Shown here in pieces: positions 33,166-44,190 of a stretch of DNA of 64,000 nucleotides. The notes beneath the pieces were generated by a model. It saw only the letters and a list, made by a program, of their open reading frames with translations, was not told where the DNA came from and searched no databases. The stretch is from Heligmosomoides polygyrus polygyrus. Taxonomy: Eukaryota > Nematoda > Chromadorea > Rhabditida > Heligmosomidae. Both the position numbers and the translations under genes were made by a program. Position 1 is the stretch's first letter. The number at the start of each line of letters is the position of its first letter. Where the stretch lies: NCBI GenBank assembly GCA_947396885.1, contig OX377205.1, positions 51,258,676 to 51,322,675 of the forward strand, written 5' to 3'.

Positions 33166-33425
33166 AGGTCTTGGAAGAGCGTCCAAGCGATAAGCAGGCA
33201 GCATGAGTGGGCGGGAGAAACGGATGCATGCGCTCAACCTAACGGACTTCAGATGGAAAATCTTTCTTTCCTTCTTACAGCCCACATTTACGAAGCAGGC
33301 ATGTATTGGAATAAAAGGTGAGATCGCGCCTGTACTCCAAAAGTTCACCGCACCTTTTCCTCGATTTATAGCTTTCATTTGATTTAGAGTGTAAATGCCA
33401 ATTACATGAATCATCAAATTGGGGA

Positions 33426-34345
33426 TCCAAGCGATAAAAAGGAAGCATCAGGTGGCCGGAGAAACTGATCCTCAACACAACGAAGTTCGAATAGGAGAAT
33501 TCCGAACACAGCGGAGGTAACAGGATGAGCAGTGACCTCGGCCGGAGCACACAGGCGGCAGAGCCGTACCCCGCGGTAACATAACTGCAGAAGCACCGCA
33601 GAATACTGCAGGTCCATAAGTTGAACGGTGGTAAGCACAGGAGCCTTCAAGGGGCCAGTTCGAGGCAGTAGCCACCCAACAACTCCGCCTGTGGAAGTCT
33701 GATCTTCCGCTGCCGGTCCCAAGCCAGGGTAAAGGAGGAGGGTTGGTCCCCTGTCGAGAGACTGTAAAAATCAGGCAATAAACCATGGAGGATCGTAAAA
33801 GGACATCAACCCAAGCTGCCGCACCCGGGGCAACCGATGCGCCGTCGTTGATGAACCGAAACCGGGGCGCCGGTGCGAAGTCCACTACTGGTTATACGGC
33901 AAAGTTCACTCCAAAACGAGAAGTTACGGTTGCGTCGTGGAACGTCCGAGCGGCCTATCAGGTAGAACTGAAGGAAATCATCGCACGTGAGCTTGTCAGA
34001 TACAAGCTGAACATTGCTGGGCTATCGGAACTACGGCTCATTAGATCCAGACAAACGAAAATACCTCTCCCCACGGAAATGCTCAAGTTACGTTATTCTT
34101 CTCAGGCGGCGACAAGCATACGGAAGGTGTCGGATTTGCGTTAGACAAAAAAAGCAACTGACTGCGTACTGGCGTTTCATTGAATCTCCAGTCGATTGGC
34201 AATACTGACGCTCGCTGGCACAGTTCGAACATATATCTTCTCAGTACATGCCCCAACCTCTCACATGGTTCAGCGCCTCATCATGGCGTGGGGGTGGCAA
34301 TGGATGTCGAACTGTGATGTACAGCGGAGGTTTTCAATCTTCGTC
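33426..34345 (+). pseudogene. LINE 5' end with APE-type endonuclease fragment
   Basis: A 5' leader with GCCGGTCCCAAGCCAGGGTA and AAAGGAGGAGGGTTGG precedes a start at 33,785. The protein begins the exonuclease-endonuclease-phosphatase fold: TVASWNVRAAYQ and LNIAGLSELRL (catalytic Asn and Glu regions). A frameshift near 34,110 leads to GDKHTEGVGFALDKK; further pieces reach about 34,340. Part of the leader (TCCAAGCGATAA..., 33,425-33,500) also occurs at 33,173-33,250. The RT part is absent; the next LINE begins immediately after. It may be related to the LINE at 44.2 kb. Confidence 0.75.
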
Positions 34346-34379
34346 AGGGTCTCCCAGGCTGAGAAGGAGTTTGACAATT

Positions 34380-36073
34380 CTTCGGAAGCCTAGCGAAGTC
34401 TGAATCACAGCACACCCCGAAGGCAGGAAAGGTGCACCCCGAAGGCAAGAAAGAGGCGATACGAGCTCCGCACGGCGTGAAGGCAGGTAGACACCATAAA
34501 CGGTTATTGGTTTCTGATGTCACCTCATGTGAAGTCCGACACGCTATGCCCTGTAGAAATTGCAGAAATAGCAACGGTTCCAGCGTCAGGCCCAGGTTGA
34601 CAGGTCAGCTGCTGAAGAATCCCGTCACAAACCATGATCAAAAGTCGCAACGGAATCAGTGTAAAGGCTAGAACGTCACTCCGAAGTGACGCGCAGAACC
34701 CTCGCCCGAGTTCTGCGGTCAGTATGCGAGGGCTACCAATGGCAGAACGACCTCGGCCAAAGAAGCTAGTTCGACTGTAGACTCTGAATGTGGGAACACT
34801 GACCGGACCAGAAGATCCAGAGAAGTGGCCGACTTGATGAAGTGGAAAAGGATAGAAATTCTGTGTGCAGGAAACGCGATGTGAAAGGGCGAAGGCCAAG
34901 GAGATTGAAGAAGGGATCATGTTGTTCTACAACGGAGAGGACACCATGAGGAACGGAGTCGGAATAGCTGTCGCAGAGTCCCTCAAGGATTCGGTAGCTG
35001 CTGTTCAAAGGATAAGCGACCGCATCATGCCGCTGCGGCTGGATACGAAGGAGGGTTACTGGACTGTCATGCCCGTCTACGCCCCACAGACCGGATGCCC
35101 CGCGCACGAGAATGATGATTTCTACTTCACGCTCGAAGAGGCCATAAGGTCCGTACCAGAAGGCGATTACATGTCCATAGCAGGGAACATGAACGGTCAC
35201 GTAGGGAGTGGAGAAAAGAAGTACAAAGGGTTTATGGAGATAAAGGGGTCGGCTTGGTGAACCCAGATGGAGAAAGAATTCTCGATCTGGCTATCGCCCG
35301 CGACCAGGTGGTCTGTAGCACCTTCTTCCCGAAGAGGGAGAGCCAGAAGGTGACCTATGCTAGCGGAGGAAGACTGACCGAAGTCGACCACATCATGCCT
35401 TGAAAACTGTCCGGGATGTGAAGATCCTTTCGGCAAAAGATGTAGCACTACAGCACAGGCCATTGGTAGCTGATCTGGCCATACCTCTACCCAGCAAACC
35501 CAAGGTAAGAATAGAACCCAGAATCGGATGGTGGAAACTGCGGGGTTCAGAGCGCAACGAGCTACGAAGGATGGTGCTCGAAGCAGGTCTTCCGGATCCA
35601 ACTGGCCCGTGAACGAGACCTGGAGGACGATGACCCAAACGATTCTACGATGTGCCAAGGAAACCCTCAGTGAAATAAAGGGAGGAACCAGAGGAGATAA
35701 GGCTGCATGGTGAGGCTGGACGGGACACAGGAAGAGAAGTTTGCAAACCGGCTAGGTAAGGCACGGCATAGAGCTTGTGTCAACATTCGAGTGGTCAAGG
35801 CAGTGAGGGGTGCTGACGGCAGGGTACTACGGAAGCCAGTCGAGGTGAGAAAAAGATGGGAGGAGTACTTCAAGTGGCTCCTAAATGAAGAATTTCCACG
35901 TCGGAAAGTCCAAGAAGAACAAGCAACGGAAGGACCCCTTCCATCCTGGACGCAGGAAGAGGTTCGCAACGCCATAGGAAAGATGAAGCTAGGGAAGGCA
36001 GCTGGACCTGATGGGATGCCAGTAGAGGCTTGGAAGGTGCTTGGGACTGTGGAGTCAATTGGCTTATTAGTTC
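34380..36073 (+). pseudogene. RTE-type LINE, 5' part (endonuclease and start of RT)
   Basis: After a leader, the plus reading gives TLNVGTLTG, CVQETRCERAKAKEIEEG (endonuclease Glu), FYNGEDTMRNGVGIAVAES, LDTKEGYWTVMPVYAPQTG and GHVGSGEKKYKGF. Stops and frameshifts follow at about 35,260-35,700. It then runs VRNAIGKMKLGKAAGPDGMP, the block that starts the RT domain. The frame stops at the insertion at 36,074 and resumes at 42,819. It is an autonomous non-LTR family but dead here. Confidence 0.88.
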
Positions 36074-36132
36074 AAGTTTTTCTTCTATTAATGGTAATAA
36101 TTTTATAATTTCGTAGATGTTTATTATTTGTT

Positions 36133-36430
36133 GGGCGCGTGTAGCGCAGTCGGAGGAGGCGCGACTGTCGCGTGCACCCGATACCAGGTTCCTGGTTCGG
36201 ATTTCCCGCCCAGGCCAACCAAGCCTTCCATCCCTCCGGGGTCGGTGAATTGGTACCAGACTTGTCTGGGAGGGATAAAGCGCTGACTTGTTCATCGGCT
36301 GGCCACCGCAAGTCATTGTATGGCCAAATACGCATTCATGTCGCCTCCACGACATCCCGTAGAAGTAGAATGCGCTGGCGCATCCCAAAAGGAATTGGGT
36401 AACGCCGTCCTTTATCCTTATCCTTATTAT
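36133..36430 (+). mobile_element. SINE-A, copy 3 (best preserved)
   Basis: The head GGGCGCGTGTAGCGCAGTCGG carries the A box TAGCGCAGTCGG; a degenerate B box GGTTCGGATTT follows. The body contains CAACCAAGCCTTCCATCCCT and GTACCAGACTTGTCTGG. The 3' end repeats TCCTTTATCC words. Length about 300 bp. Confidence 0.82.
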
Positions 36431-36912
36431 TTGTTATTTACTTTAATAAGTTATTTTACTAGCTTTTAATTAATAAATAAAATTATTAATTAAATAACAG
36501 ATATTAGATTTCTTTATTTTACTTCTTCACTATTTCTTTGGTAAATTCTTTTTGTGAAGATACTTCCTCAGACGCCAGTGGCGGTCTCATGTGGCCAGTG
36601 GCCAAGCGTCTAGTTGACGCTCATTTCTCTCAAATCTACACTCTCAGTCTTCTCTCTCCCAAGTAGATAACTTTCTCATTTCTGCTTCACCTAAATTTCT
36701 GCCTTAATTTATAACATGCTTCTCATAATTTTCTACAAATTTTATTAACGTTATTTAAATATTATGGCGCAGTAATTTATAGTAATTAAAATCAATACGC
36801 AAAAAATGAAACAATAAATAAGGTAAATTAATAAACGTAGCGAAACAATCAATAATGATAGAAAAACTAAAGCGCGATCAACTTGAAATGCCTAGATAAA
36901 TAAACTGCCATA
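36431..36912. other. AT-rich flank, no gene
   Basis: Mostly A+T, with one GC-rich stretch near 36,575-36,625 containing GCCAGTGG words. No coding signal. Confidence 0.4.
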
Positions 36913-38443
36913 TCTTTACTATATATAATCGGGAGAGGTATGAGTCATGTCTGAAGCCCGCCGCGCTGTCCGAGGCCCGCGGCGACAGCGGGTGTTTACT
37001 GCCAAAGACACATGACCTGTAGATGGCGCATGTTGATCACATCTAGGGTGTTTATCGACCAACTACCAGAGCGATGGAAATCAAAGAACAATCCATGAGG
37101 TTTCGAATGACGTATCTGTTGGCGTGTACTTCTTCGTTCAGCTATCTAACATTAGCAACAGCATATTGTTATGGCCGATGGTGCTTCGATCGGGGAGTCG
37201 ATCCTATTAGTCGCTCTGAAAATCAATATCGATTGATATTATCCGTTCTTGAGCGGCGTTATTGGTTCTCTCCAGACTTGATCGATCTAGGTGGGTGCTC
37301 CGTGATTATGATGGCCGACGGAAGGTCGATCAGGAAATCAACCACCATGACGAAGTTTCACACAGGCAATCAATATCGACCGATATTATTGATATTTGGA
37401 GCTCTGATATCGGCTTTCTCTCAGACTTTATATCAATCGGTATTATCGATCGTTTCACCTGTTCTCTCTCAGAATTAATCGGGTGGGTGTTCCGTGACTA
37501 TGGTGACCGACGGAAGGTTGACCAGGTAATCAGCCACCATGTTGAAGCTTCCATCAAGCATTCAATATCAACCGGTATTATTGATTGGTCTAGGTCTGGA
37601 AAACGCTTCTTTTGATTTAGAAATGGTTCACTTTGATTTCAACAGCATCATACTTTGCGCGCTGGATTATTAAGCTATTTCCACCTGCCTAGGTCCTCCA
37701 ATTTTAAGAGGTGGACCAGGAGAGGTCAGCGAAGAAAGTTCGTCGGACCTACTCTCAATTCGACTATGGTTCCAACCAAGCCTTGCTCCTTGGTCCTCCG
37801 TTTTCGGCAGTGCTTTGACCAGTTTCCACACCGCTATATGCAGAGGAGGATAGTTTTTTGTCTTAAGTCAGCCTTTCCGAAATTCATCACACTTCGGTGC
37901 TTAGAGCACGACGACTGGACAGAAATTTTGTCAGAAATTCGATTAGGCTGGACGAGTTAGAATCGCTTGTGAACACAACCTTAGACGAAGCAGGAGTGCT
38001 GCGGACATTTTCCTGAGAGTTGTACTGGGATGTGACTGATGTTCACCAAGTCATCAATCGATCTGTAGTAGGCGTTCGTTTCAACATATACGACTTCTAG
38101 GGATGCTTCCTTATACGACGCTAGGGATGCATCCTTACACAACGTTAGTTGCCCGCGAAGCCGGCGACCAGCGCTGGGTGAGAAATCATCCCTAGCTAGG
38201 TTTGGGCTACGTCCCTAGCGTGGCCCGCCATATCCGAAGCCGGCAAGCCTGGCGTGGCCCGCACGTAAAGCGTACCGCGCCGGCGAAGCCGGCGACCGAC
38301 ACTTGCCGAGGAAGCATCACCAGCTAGGTTTGGGCTACGTTCCCAGCGTGGCCCGCCGTATCCGAAGCCGGCCAAGCCGGCAAGCCTGGCGTGGCCCGCA
38401 CGTAAAGCGTATGGCGCCGGCGAAGCCGGCGACGGACGCTGGT
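36913..38443 (-). mobile_element. Modular element, copy B (inverted)
   Basis: Ends CTTTACTATATATAATCGGG (36,913) and GACGGACGCTGGT (38,443) are the complements of those of copies A and C. Order on the minus strand: GC-rich satellite units (38,150-38,443), repeat H (about 37,612-37,835), TATCGATCGATAT modules (37,200-37,600), then the ATGATCAACATGCG block. It is the longest of the three copies, 1.53 kb. The ORF at 37,074-37,478 is an artefact of the repeat. Confidence 0.75.
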
Positions 38444-38889
38444 ACAAAATAATCGAGATCAGAACTTTACTTATTTAAAGTCTTCCTTGTCATACGATTG
38501 CCTACAGTACTGCTTGGTTAAAATGGTATTTTGCAATTCAATAATTAATGACATTGAATGCACCTATATTAGGCTGATTTTGCCAGTTAGTTTTTGACAT
38601 TTTACACAGCACTTTTTCATACATAAGTATAACAACACTTTTAGTTTAACTTTGAGAATTGAGTTCTCCCGTATATAAACTATTTTACCCACGCAAGAGA
38701 CCCCATCCTCTTACTAAAAAATGGGGATCCGTAATGATGGGGTTTGTAAAAGTCAAAATGGTCATGAGGGGTCATGTTTTGGCGCCTCCATTACGGGTCT
38801 GTCGTACGGGTCTGACAATCCCGCGTGGCACCCCACGGAACCATTTAAGAGACCCCTCTTTGTATTTGGGTTAGGCCGTCCATGTACTC
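38444..38889. other. AT-rich spacer, no gene
   Basis: No domain. 38,690-38,870 is more GC-rich, with CCCACGGAACC and GGGTCTG words; its relation to the Naiad-like element next to it is unknown. Confidence 0.35.
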
Positions 38890-38899
38890 AGATATAGGT

Positions 38900-39900
38900 C
38901 TAAAGATGCTATAGCAATAACTAAAACAAATACTTATTTTACCTGTGATATTTTTTACAAGATTAAAAGCGGGAGCAATCAATACATGATAAAAGACTTT
39001 GGTAACCAGCATAAAGGATTGCGTTGTAATGTCAATTGCACCGTATGTAATATTACTTCATTTAATAACAGTGTAATTTCTAGTGTAACAAATTTCAAGA
39101 TCAACACATTTAAAACGGCAAGTCCTTCATGTTGCACCAAAAACGTAGTTCATTGCATCACATGTAAAAATTGTAATATACAATTCGTAGGCATCACGAC
39201 AAGATGTCTAAAAGAGAGAATAAAAGAGCATATGTATTATACAAATAATAAAAAGAAATTTAATGTTTTATATACTCACTTTCATAACTGTAAGTCTTAA
39301 TTTGATTTGATTTTAGATTCACTAGACAACAATAAAGACAAAAATATATTACTCAATAAAGAACTTTTCTGCAAAAAACTACACAATACTGCATATCCGC
39401 TGAGTCTTAATGATAATATTAAAGGATATGATAATATGACGAACATTACTAATCCTCTAAAGCATAAAGTTAACCATCCTTACCTCTTATTAAAGATAGT
39501 TAAGCCAAGAACAAATAGAGGAAAAAGGACAAGAAATAAAAACCAAGACCACGACAAATATACTGAAGTTCTCAACTATCTCAACAACAATGAAAATAAC
39601 CTTTACATTATGAACTTTTATAGACTCCTTAGAAGCCTTTCAAAAAGAAATATAATAAAACTGTTAAAATTATGTCTTGATCTACTATTTTTAAAACATC
39701 TTAAACAAAAGGCAAAACTTGTCCTGTATTGCTTACTGACAACAGCCAAATATAGCTTCATACAAAATAAAATTAACACTGTGAAAAAGGATTATTTTAA
39801 TGTAGTAGTACCTTGCATACACACTAAATTAGATATAATCAATTTTAATAAAATATTTAATGGCATCTATTCTATCGAATTTATAAAGACTTTACAATGA
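38900..39900 (+). pseudogene. Naiad-like ORF, GIY-YIG endonuclease and following domain
   Basis: The same frame runs from about 38,900 to 39,900 with one stop (TAA) at 39,298. Cys pairs (RCNVNCTVCNI) lead into VVHCITCKNCNIQFVGITTR and CLKERIKEHMY, the GIY-YIG signature in this family's form, with a His-Cys pair (HFHNC) near 39,287. Then come ELFCKKLHNTAYPLSLNDNI, a conserved end of the endonuclease, and a basic stretch KPRTNRGKRTRNKN. The stop at 39,298 is TAA, so it cannot be a selenocysteine codon. Confidence 0.78.
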
Positions 39901-40137
39901 AATAAATTATCTTTCAGAGCAGCTTACATATACGATCCTCCAATATCAACTAAAATTTTTAATTACAATAAGTTTCTTAAGTAACTAAATAATAATAACA
40001 TTTCTCATATTTTATCTAATCCTTGTCTATGTGAAGCAATTTATGTAAACAATAATAAATTTGTCGACAAACATCATAATCATATTATAACAGGTAATTT
40101 AGAAATTATTGAAGATACAGCTCTAAAAAATTACTAA
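39901..40137 (+). pseudogene. Naiad-like CxC/HH linker domain
   Basis: In the same frame, after a TGA at 39,898: YDPPISTKIFNYNKFLK, stop, then NPCLCEAIYVN and FVDKHHNHIITGNLEIIEDT. CxC followed by DxHHxHxITGxL is the characteristic linker between endonuclease and RT in Naiad elements. One TAA stop interrupts it. Confidence 0.8.
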
Positions 40138-40221
40138 TTTAAGGCACTAAATATGCGGTTGGTAAAAGACTAGATAAAGAAGAATAAAGGTCATATATAA
40201 CGACGCTATTGACGTTATCAT

Positions 40222-40524
40222 TGAAAAATTAAAAATAAATATAAATTGAATGCTGACAACATAAATCAAATAAGAAATTTTATTTTACAATATGAAAACA
40301 AAGTCAAACCTGTCCTAAATAATAATCAAGAAAAATCTGAAGTTGTCTCATATAATCAAATAAAATTCTACCAAGATCGCTTTGTCTTTTGCCCGCTGGA
40401 TTGAAAAGATTAAAAATAAATATAAATTGAATGCTGACAACATAAATTAAATAAGAAAATATTTTATTTCACAATATGAAAACAAAGTCAAACCTGTACT
40501 AAATAATAATCAAGAAAAATCTGA
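40222..40524. repeat. Direct duplication inside the Naiad-like element
   Basis: About 122 bp (40,222-40,342) is repeated at 40,401-40,524. Shared words: AAATATAAATTGAATGCTGA, AAAACAAAGTCAAACCTGT, AATAATAATCAAGAAAAATC. The intervening 58 bp encodes FVFCPLD, a start-of-RT motif. Confidence 0.85.
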
Positions 40525-41669
40525 AGATGTAAAAAATGCTACCTAAAAATAACCATGAAGGAGCTGTGAATAGTCATTGATAGAGATAATTAACTCTTCA
40601 CAACGAAAGATCAAAACGACAAAGTGTATAGTTACATACCCAACCTCAACAAATGTGACATCTTACGCAGACACAACCTTTTTAGAACAAATAACGTTTG
40701 GACAATTAATAGTGACCCGAAATTCCTATAATCTACTGTCTACCTAAAATGCTCAAGGACCCAATAAGTTTTATATTTATTACGGGCGTATCCAAGAGTA
40801 GAATTAAAAACCTTGCCTTACAATTACAATGTATATTCACATTTGTTAAGAAGCATTTTATTAACTACTGTAACGTAGTAGCTAACCGATGCAGGTCTAC
40901 GAAGATATATTGGGCAATTAATAATACAAATATTGCCCACGAACTAAATGCACTACAAGACGACCATTTAAAACTCTATTCGGCGGACTTTAAACTAACT
41001 TACCTCATAAGACTATCTTAGACAAAATAGCGGTTCTACTCAAATTCTGTTTAAAAAATGCCAATAAAAATTTCATAGCCTCTAATGGATACAAAACATT
41101 TTACACTAATGAAACAAATTTACATTCTCGATACAAAATATTTAATATGCAAGACATTATGCATTATGTTAATTTTTTACTTAAAAATAGCTATGTTGTA
41201 TTAGCTCAACAATTTTCAGACAAAATAAAGGTGTTCGTCAAGGAGGTAACTAAGGAGTCCATTACTTGCAGATATCACAATGTCTATATTAGAAAACGAA
41301 TTCGCTAAATCCTTTGTCGCTAGTAGTAATAACATGTTTATACCATACAGATACATTGATGATCTACTAATAGTTCATAACTTAAACGAAAAGCATGTAG
41401 ATGACATTTTAAAACTGGTCTATAAAGATACTCTGGAATTGAAAAAGACGCATATTAATGAACATCACTGTAATTATTTGGACATTACATTAAGAATTAT
41501 CAATAATAGAATAGAAACGAGGATGTACAATAAAACAGACGACTTCAACTTCAAAGTTCTAAGGTTTCCTTATTATACGTCAGCGATCTCTATAAATATC
41601 AAAAAAGCTATGATTCCATCCGAAACGTTAAGAATAGCAAACACTTGTTCTGACCTAAGTATTTTCTAG
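40525..41669 (+). pseudogene. Naiad-like reverse transcriptase, broken
   Basis: Pieces in order: MLKDPISFIFITGVSKSRIK (template/primer block), LYSADFKLTY (first catalytic Asp), then in other frames FCLKNANKNF and FRQNKGVRQGGN (fourth RT block). The last frame, 41,280-41,669, contains YRYIDDLLIVHN (catalytic YIDD) and KKTHINEHHCNYLDITLRI. Tail pieces continue to about 41,860. At least four frame breaks; inactive. Confidence 0.8.
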
Positions 41670-41870
41670 AAAAAAATTATTGAATTGAAAAATATTTTGA
41701 AACATAACAAATACACAAAAGAGTTCATTATTTCAAACATAATTAAATGTTTATATAAAAACAGATTTGTACATTATAAGTTCAAATTTCATCAAGTCAA
41801 AGACAATCTAGATGTATTTTTACGGAAACTTTTGATGAATGAAGATGTATCAAAATAAAACAACTTCCAA

Positions 41871-42818
41871 ATTTCATATGCTAAGACTGCTTTATGACAA
41901 AACTAATCTTACCATAAAATAAAAAAATAAACATGAAAAATCCTTAGCAGTGAAAGCGATACCGTCTTGTGTTGTTGTTAGTTTTATTGCACTCTGCATT
42001 TGACGTTGGTGCATGTCGGATAACCCTCCTCAATGATACAACCAGTTTTGCCATATTTGATTTATTTTATAAATGAGAACTAATGTAGATATCATTATAT
42101 CATTATATGTAACAGTCGAATGATATACACTTCCTTATTCACAACCACGGAGTATGGCGGTGGTCAAGTGTGGTAAGTCTTTCAATTCAAAAAAAGCTGT
42201 ACTTGTTATAAATAAAAATAATTGATAAATATAATAAAATAATAAGTAATAAATAGTAAAAAATAAATAAAATAGGATAAAATAATAGGTAATAAATAAA
42301 TAAACTACCTTAATAATGATAAATCTTTATAGTGATGATTACAATAAATACTATAGTAATACATTTTAAGTAGTCACTTTGAACTTATAAAATCATATTT
42401 TATTACCTCTTTGAATTGAACCTCATGGTTCATTTAACTTACCTTTTTACTCCTCATTTTTTCACTTTATAATTCTACTTCTCTCAAATGTCTCTAATTC
42501 TTTGTCTTTCCTTCTTCACTCTTTCTCAACTTTCTTCATCTGCTCTCTCTTCCATTTTCGTTTTCCTATCTCTTTTCTTTTATAGACAGATTTTAAAGAA
42601 ATCATAAAATATACTCCTCTTCTTCACTGAAGAGCCACGAGAGGAGTATAACACAAAGGTTGGTCTAAAGGCAGTAGCGAAACGAACCTTTTTATATGTT
42701 TTATATTTTGTGACATACCATTCTTCTAATTAATCATAATTTCAAAAATTCTATTATTTCACAACTTTCTTCAATTCTTCGAATTTTAGATTTTCTTATG
42801 TTTTATATTACACAGTTC
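41871..42818. other. AT-rich flank, no gene
   Basis: Over 70 percent A+T by eye, with TAATAAATA words at 42,220-42,300 and pyrimidine-rich tracts at 42,470-42,600. No coding signal. Confidence 0.4.
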
Positions 42819-44190
42819 TTCAACAGAGTCACGATAGAGGGTAAGATGCCGGATGACTGGAGGGACAGCATCATAATCTCCATCTTCAAGCAAAAGGGGG
42901 ACGCGTCCGAGTGCTCCAAGGGATCAAACTGATCTCACACACGATGAAGATCTACGAACGTCTGATCGACTCGAGGCTGAAGAAGATGGTGACAATCTCC
43001 CAGGAGCAGTGGGGCTTCATGCCTAAGAGGTCCAAAACAGACGCCATCTTTAACACTCGCCAGGTAATGGAGAAATATCGGGAGAAACGAATGCCCTGTT
43101 ACATAGCATTCCTGGACTTGGAGAAAGCCTACGACAAGCTACCCCGGGCCGTGCTCTAGAAATCGCTTCTAGGTAGAGGTGTCACGGAACGTCTGATCGC
43201 AGTCGTAAAGGACATGTACGAAGGCTCGAAAGCGGCGGTACGAACCCCACACGAAATGAGAAAGAAGATGGACATTACAGTGGGAGTACACCAAGGTCGG
43301 CTCTGAGTCCGTTCCTCTTCGTGCTGTCGCTTGACTGCATAGTGAAGCATCTGGAGGAAGGCTCTCTCAGGACCATCCTCTACGCGGACGATATCGCTCT
43401 AGTAGCCGACAGCCGGGAGGACCTGGAGGAGAAGGTACAGCTGGAGAAGTAGCCCTCGCGGGGAACGGCCTGCGGCTGAACGTGAAGAAGACCAAGTTTA
43501 TTACCTCTGAGCAGTGCACTAGACCGATCCTGGACTGCCAAGAGAAGGCGATCGCGAAGGCGAAAAAATTCCGCCACCACGGAAGTGACCTATCTGAGAA
43601 AGGAACAGATCAGGGGAAGGATAAATGCAGCATGGCTTAAATGGAGGGAGTCCACAGAAATCCTCTGCGACCGTAAGTGCTCCAGGACACTCAAAGGCAA
43701 GCTATATAGAATAGTAGTGAGGCCTGCTCTCCTTTATGGCAGTGAGTGCTGCCCCCCCCCCCCTCAGACGCTGCTCCCTCATCTTCAGCTGCCGCTCTCC
43801 CAAGCGCAGGAGCGGCAGGTGCACGCGGCAGAAATGAGGATGCTCAGATGTGCTTGTGGATGGACCCGTCGGGACAGAGGGCAAAATGAGGATGATAGGG
43901 CAGTGATGAAGACAGCCCCGATCCAGCTGAAGATGAGGGAGCAGCGTCTGAGGTGGTACGGGCACATCATTAAAAGACCAGAGGATCACCCCATCAGGTT
44001 GGCCCAAAATTTCGAAGCACCCGGAAAGCGTCCGAGAGGAGCCCCAAGGAAAAGGTGAAAGGACGTCATCAAGTGAGATCTCGCCGAAATCGGCGCCACG
44101 CCAGACGACGCCCTTGATAGGAAGAGGAGGCGACGGATCATAAGAACAGCGGACCCTGCGACTGCGCGGGACTAAACGCTCAGGAGAAGA
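42819..44190 (+). pseudogene. RTE-type LINE, 3' part (RT core and tail domain)
   Basis: Continues the element broken at 36,073. RT motifs: LISHTMKIYERLIDSRL, EQWGFMPKRSKTDAIF, YIAFLDLEKAYDKLPR (catalytic Asp), a decayed GVHQGSALSP, and TILYADDIALVAD (YADD). The tail domain contains REQRLRWYGHIIKRPEDH and GAPRKR. Stops at about 43,157 and 43,450 and a local rearrangement at 43,751-43,790 disable it. The element ends in a GAAGAAGAAG tail. Confidence 0.9.
43762..43790. repeat. 29-bp inverted copy of nearby LINE sequence
   Basis: The 29 bases are the exact reverse complement of 43,925-43,953 in the same LINE, and follow a run of about 12 C. They replace part of the expected reading after YGSEC. 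Confidence 0.9.

Larger units (their letters stand above)
38890..41870 (+). mobile_element. Naiad-like Penelope element, permuted domain order
   Basis: The element reads, on one strand, N-terminal GIY-YIG endonuclease, then a CxC/HH linker, then RT. Canonical Penelope elements, such as that at 18.5 kb, have the endonuclease at the C-terminus. The permuted order plus CxC linker is described for the Naiad clade. It is AT-rich (Asn/Lys/Ile-rich protein) and carries several in-frame stops, so it is decayed. Ends are approximate; no pseudo-LTR was recognised. Confidence 0.82.
36074..42818. mobile_element. 6.7-kb AT-rich insertion inside the RTE LINE
   Basis: The LINE reading breaks at 36,073 and resumes with FFNRVTIEGKMPDDW at about 42,816. 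A possible 5-bp duplication AGTTC lies at 36,069-36,073 and 42,814-42,818. Contents: SINE-A copy 3, modular element copy B, the Naiad-like element, and AT-rich flanks. No terminal repeats of a single carrier were found, so it may be one large AT-rich element or several stacked insertions. Confidence 0.65.

Noticed and set aside
36074..42818. Intron within a host gene
   Set aside because: The flanking sequence is a decayed LINE RT, the borders lack GT...AG, and the interior holds other transposons.
36074..42818. LTR retrotransposon or Polinton
   Set aside because: The 5-bp duplication would fit an LTR element, but no TG...CA termini, direct LTRs, integrase, protease or DNA polymerase B motif was seen.
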